DNA from: CAVYTF01 sp963708205
Lineage (GTDB): Bacteria; Bacteroidota; Bacteroidia; Chitinophagales; Chitinophagaceae
Direction of reading: 5' to 3'
Assembly (NCBI GenBank): GCA_963708205.1
Contig: OY970196.1
Coordinates: 1,178,001-1,242,000 of the forward strand
Length of the DNA stretch: 64,000 bases
This document shows positions 63,809 to 64,000 of the stretch, one piece after another. Made by a program: the position numbers and the translations under genes. The notes beneath the pieces were generated by a model. That model was not told where the DNA came from. It did no database searches and saw only the letters and a list, made by a program, of their open reading frames with translations. Position 1 is the stretch's first letter, and each line of letters opens with the position of its first letter.

Positions 63809-64000
63809 TTATCTCAAAACCATTTGCCTGTCTGCATCTAAGCGAAGCATAATAAAAATAAGAATAGTGAAAGTAAGCATCGAAGAACCGCCGTAGCTAA
63901 CCAATGGCAATGGAATACCAACAATAGGAAACAAGCCAATGCACATGCAAACATTTACCGTTATATGAAATAAAATAACACTTGCTACACTATACGCATA
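63809..64000 (-). CDS. RodA/FtsW family SEDS protein, 3' end (partial)
   Basis: Only the C-terminal 63 residues are in the window. They contain the SEDS signature GIPLPLVSYGGSSMLTF followed by a last hydrophobic helix (TILIFIMLR) and the end DADRQMVLR. SEDS proteins polymerise glycan strands. RodA rather than FtsW is slightly favoured by the short tail, but this cannot be settled here. The start lies beyond the window. Confidence 0.9.
   Translation of the reverse strand, partial: YAYSVASVILFHITVNVCMCIGLFPIVGIPLPLVSYGGSSMLTFTILIFIMLRLDADRQMVLR

Overview
The window is an AT-rich chromosomal segment of a Bacteroidota bacterium, most likely class Chitinophagia, family Chitinophagaceae (inference). 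Supporting signs are a C-terminal type IX secretion sorting domain on a 2256-residue protein, several signal peptides ending in ..AQ or ..SQ, weak or absent Shine-Dalgarno sequences, TAnnTTTG promoter-like boxes, a DUF3127 protein, a split transketolase, and an ECF sigma / membrane regulator / small secreted sensor trio.

Region by region. 1-3520 looks like the end of an integrated element. It holds the 3' part of a secreted TolB-like propeller gene, a repeat-rich stretch, a secreted-protein gene broken by a 13-bp tandem duplication, and a tyrosine integrase reading away from an intact tRNA-Ser(GCT). 3690-12989 is housekeeping: dnaA, a DUF3127 protein, an FAD oxidoreductase, a double-PDZ exported protein, a GNAT acetyltransferase, alaS and an M23 peptidase. 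13454-19369 is a compact molybdenum cofactor operon (modC-like, moaA, moeA, moaD, moeB-rhodanese, moaE, moaC-moaB fusion). 19364-25805 is a complete hexuronate pathway: uxaC, an SDR fructuronate reductase, uxuA, kdgK, eda and an ExuT-like transporter. Eda and kdgK diverge from the other four genes over only 41 bp. A tandem DUF1080 protein follows.

27313-30814 has uvrA, rnhA and a previously uncalled 51-residue ORF. 30943-41902 has the giant T9SS esterase-like protein, an exported amidase, a Tat-type Gfo/Idh/MocA oxidoreductase and a YqjF/DUF2071 protein. 42125-45905 is a methionine operon (metY-metX-hom), preceded by an unusual palindrome-rich leader. 45926-60807 carries a DPP-IV peptidase, pyrG, a dienelactone hydrolase, a YghO-like protein, dnaX, tsaE, a copper P-type ATPase, recQ, galE and the C-terminal half of transketolase. 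60889-61035 is a 21-bp minisatellite. 61166-62964 is the sigma/regulator/sensor module. The window closes with a metallo-beta-lactamase-fold hydrolase and the 3' end of a rodA/ftsW gene.

No CRISPR array, rRNA or complete insertion sequence was seen. The most unusual items are the 13-bp duplication that splits the secreted gene at 1240-1768, the nested palindromes upstream of metY, a dispersed short repeat family (two copies identical over 29 bp, one of them forming a spurious metX N-terminus), the in-frame 7-residue minisatellite, and the repeated unidentified ~170-200-residue module in the giant protein.
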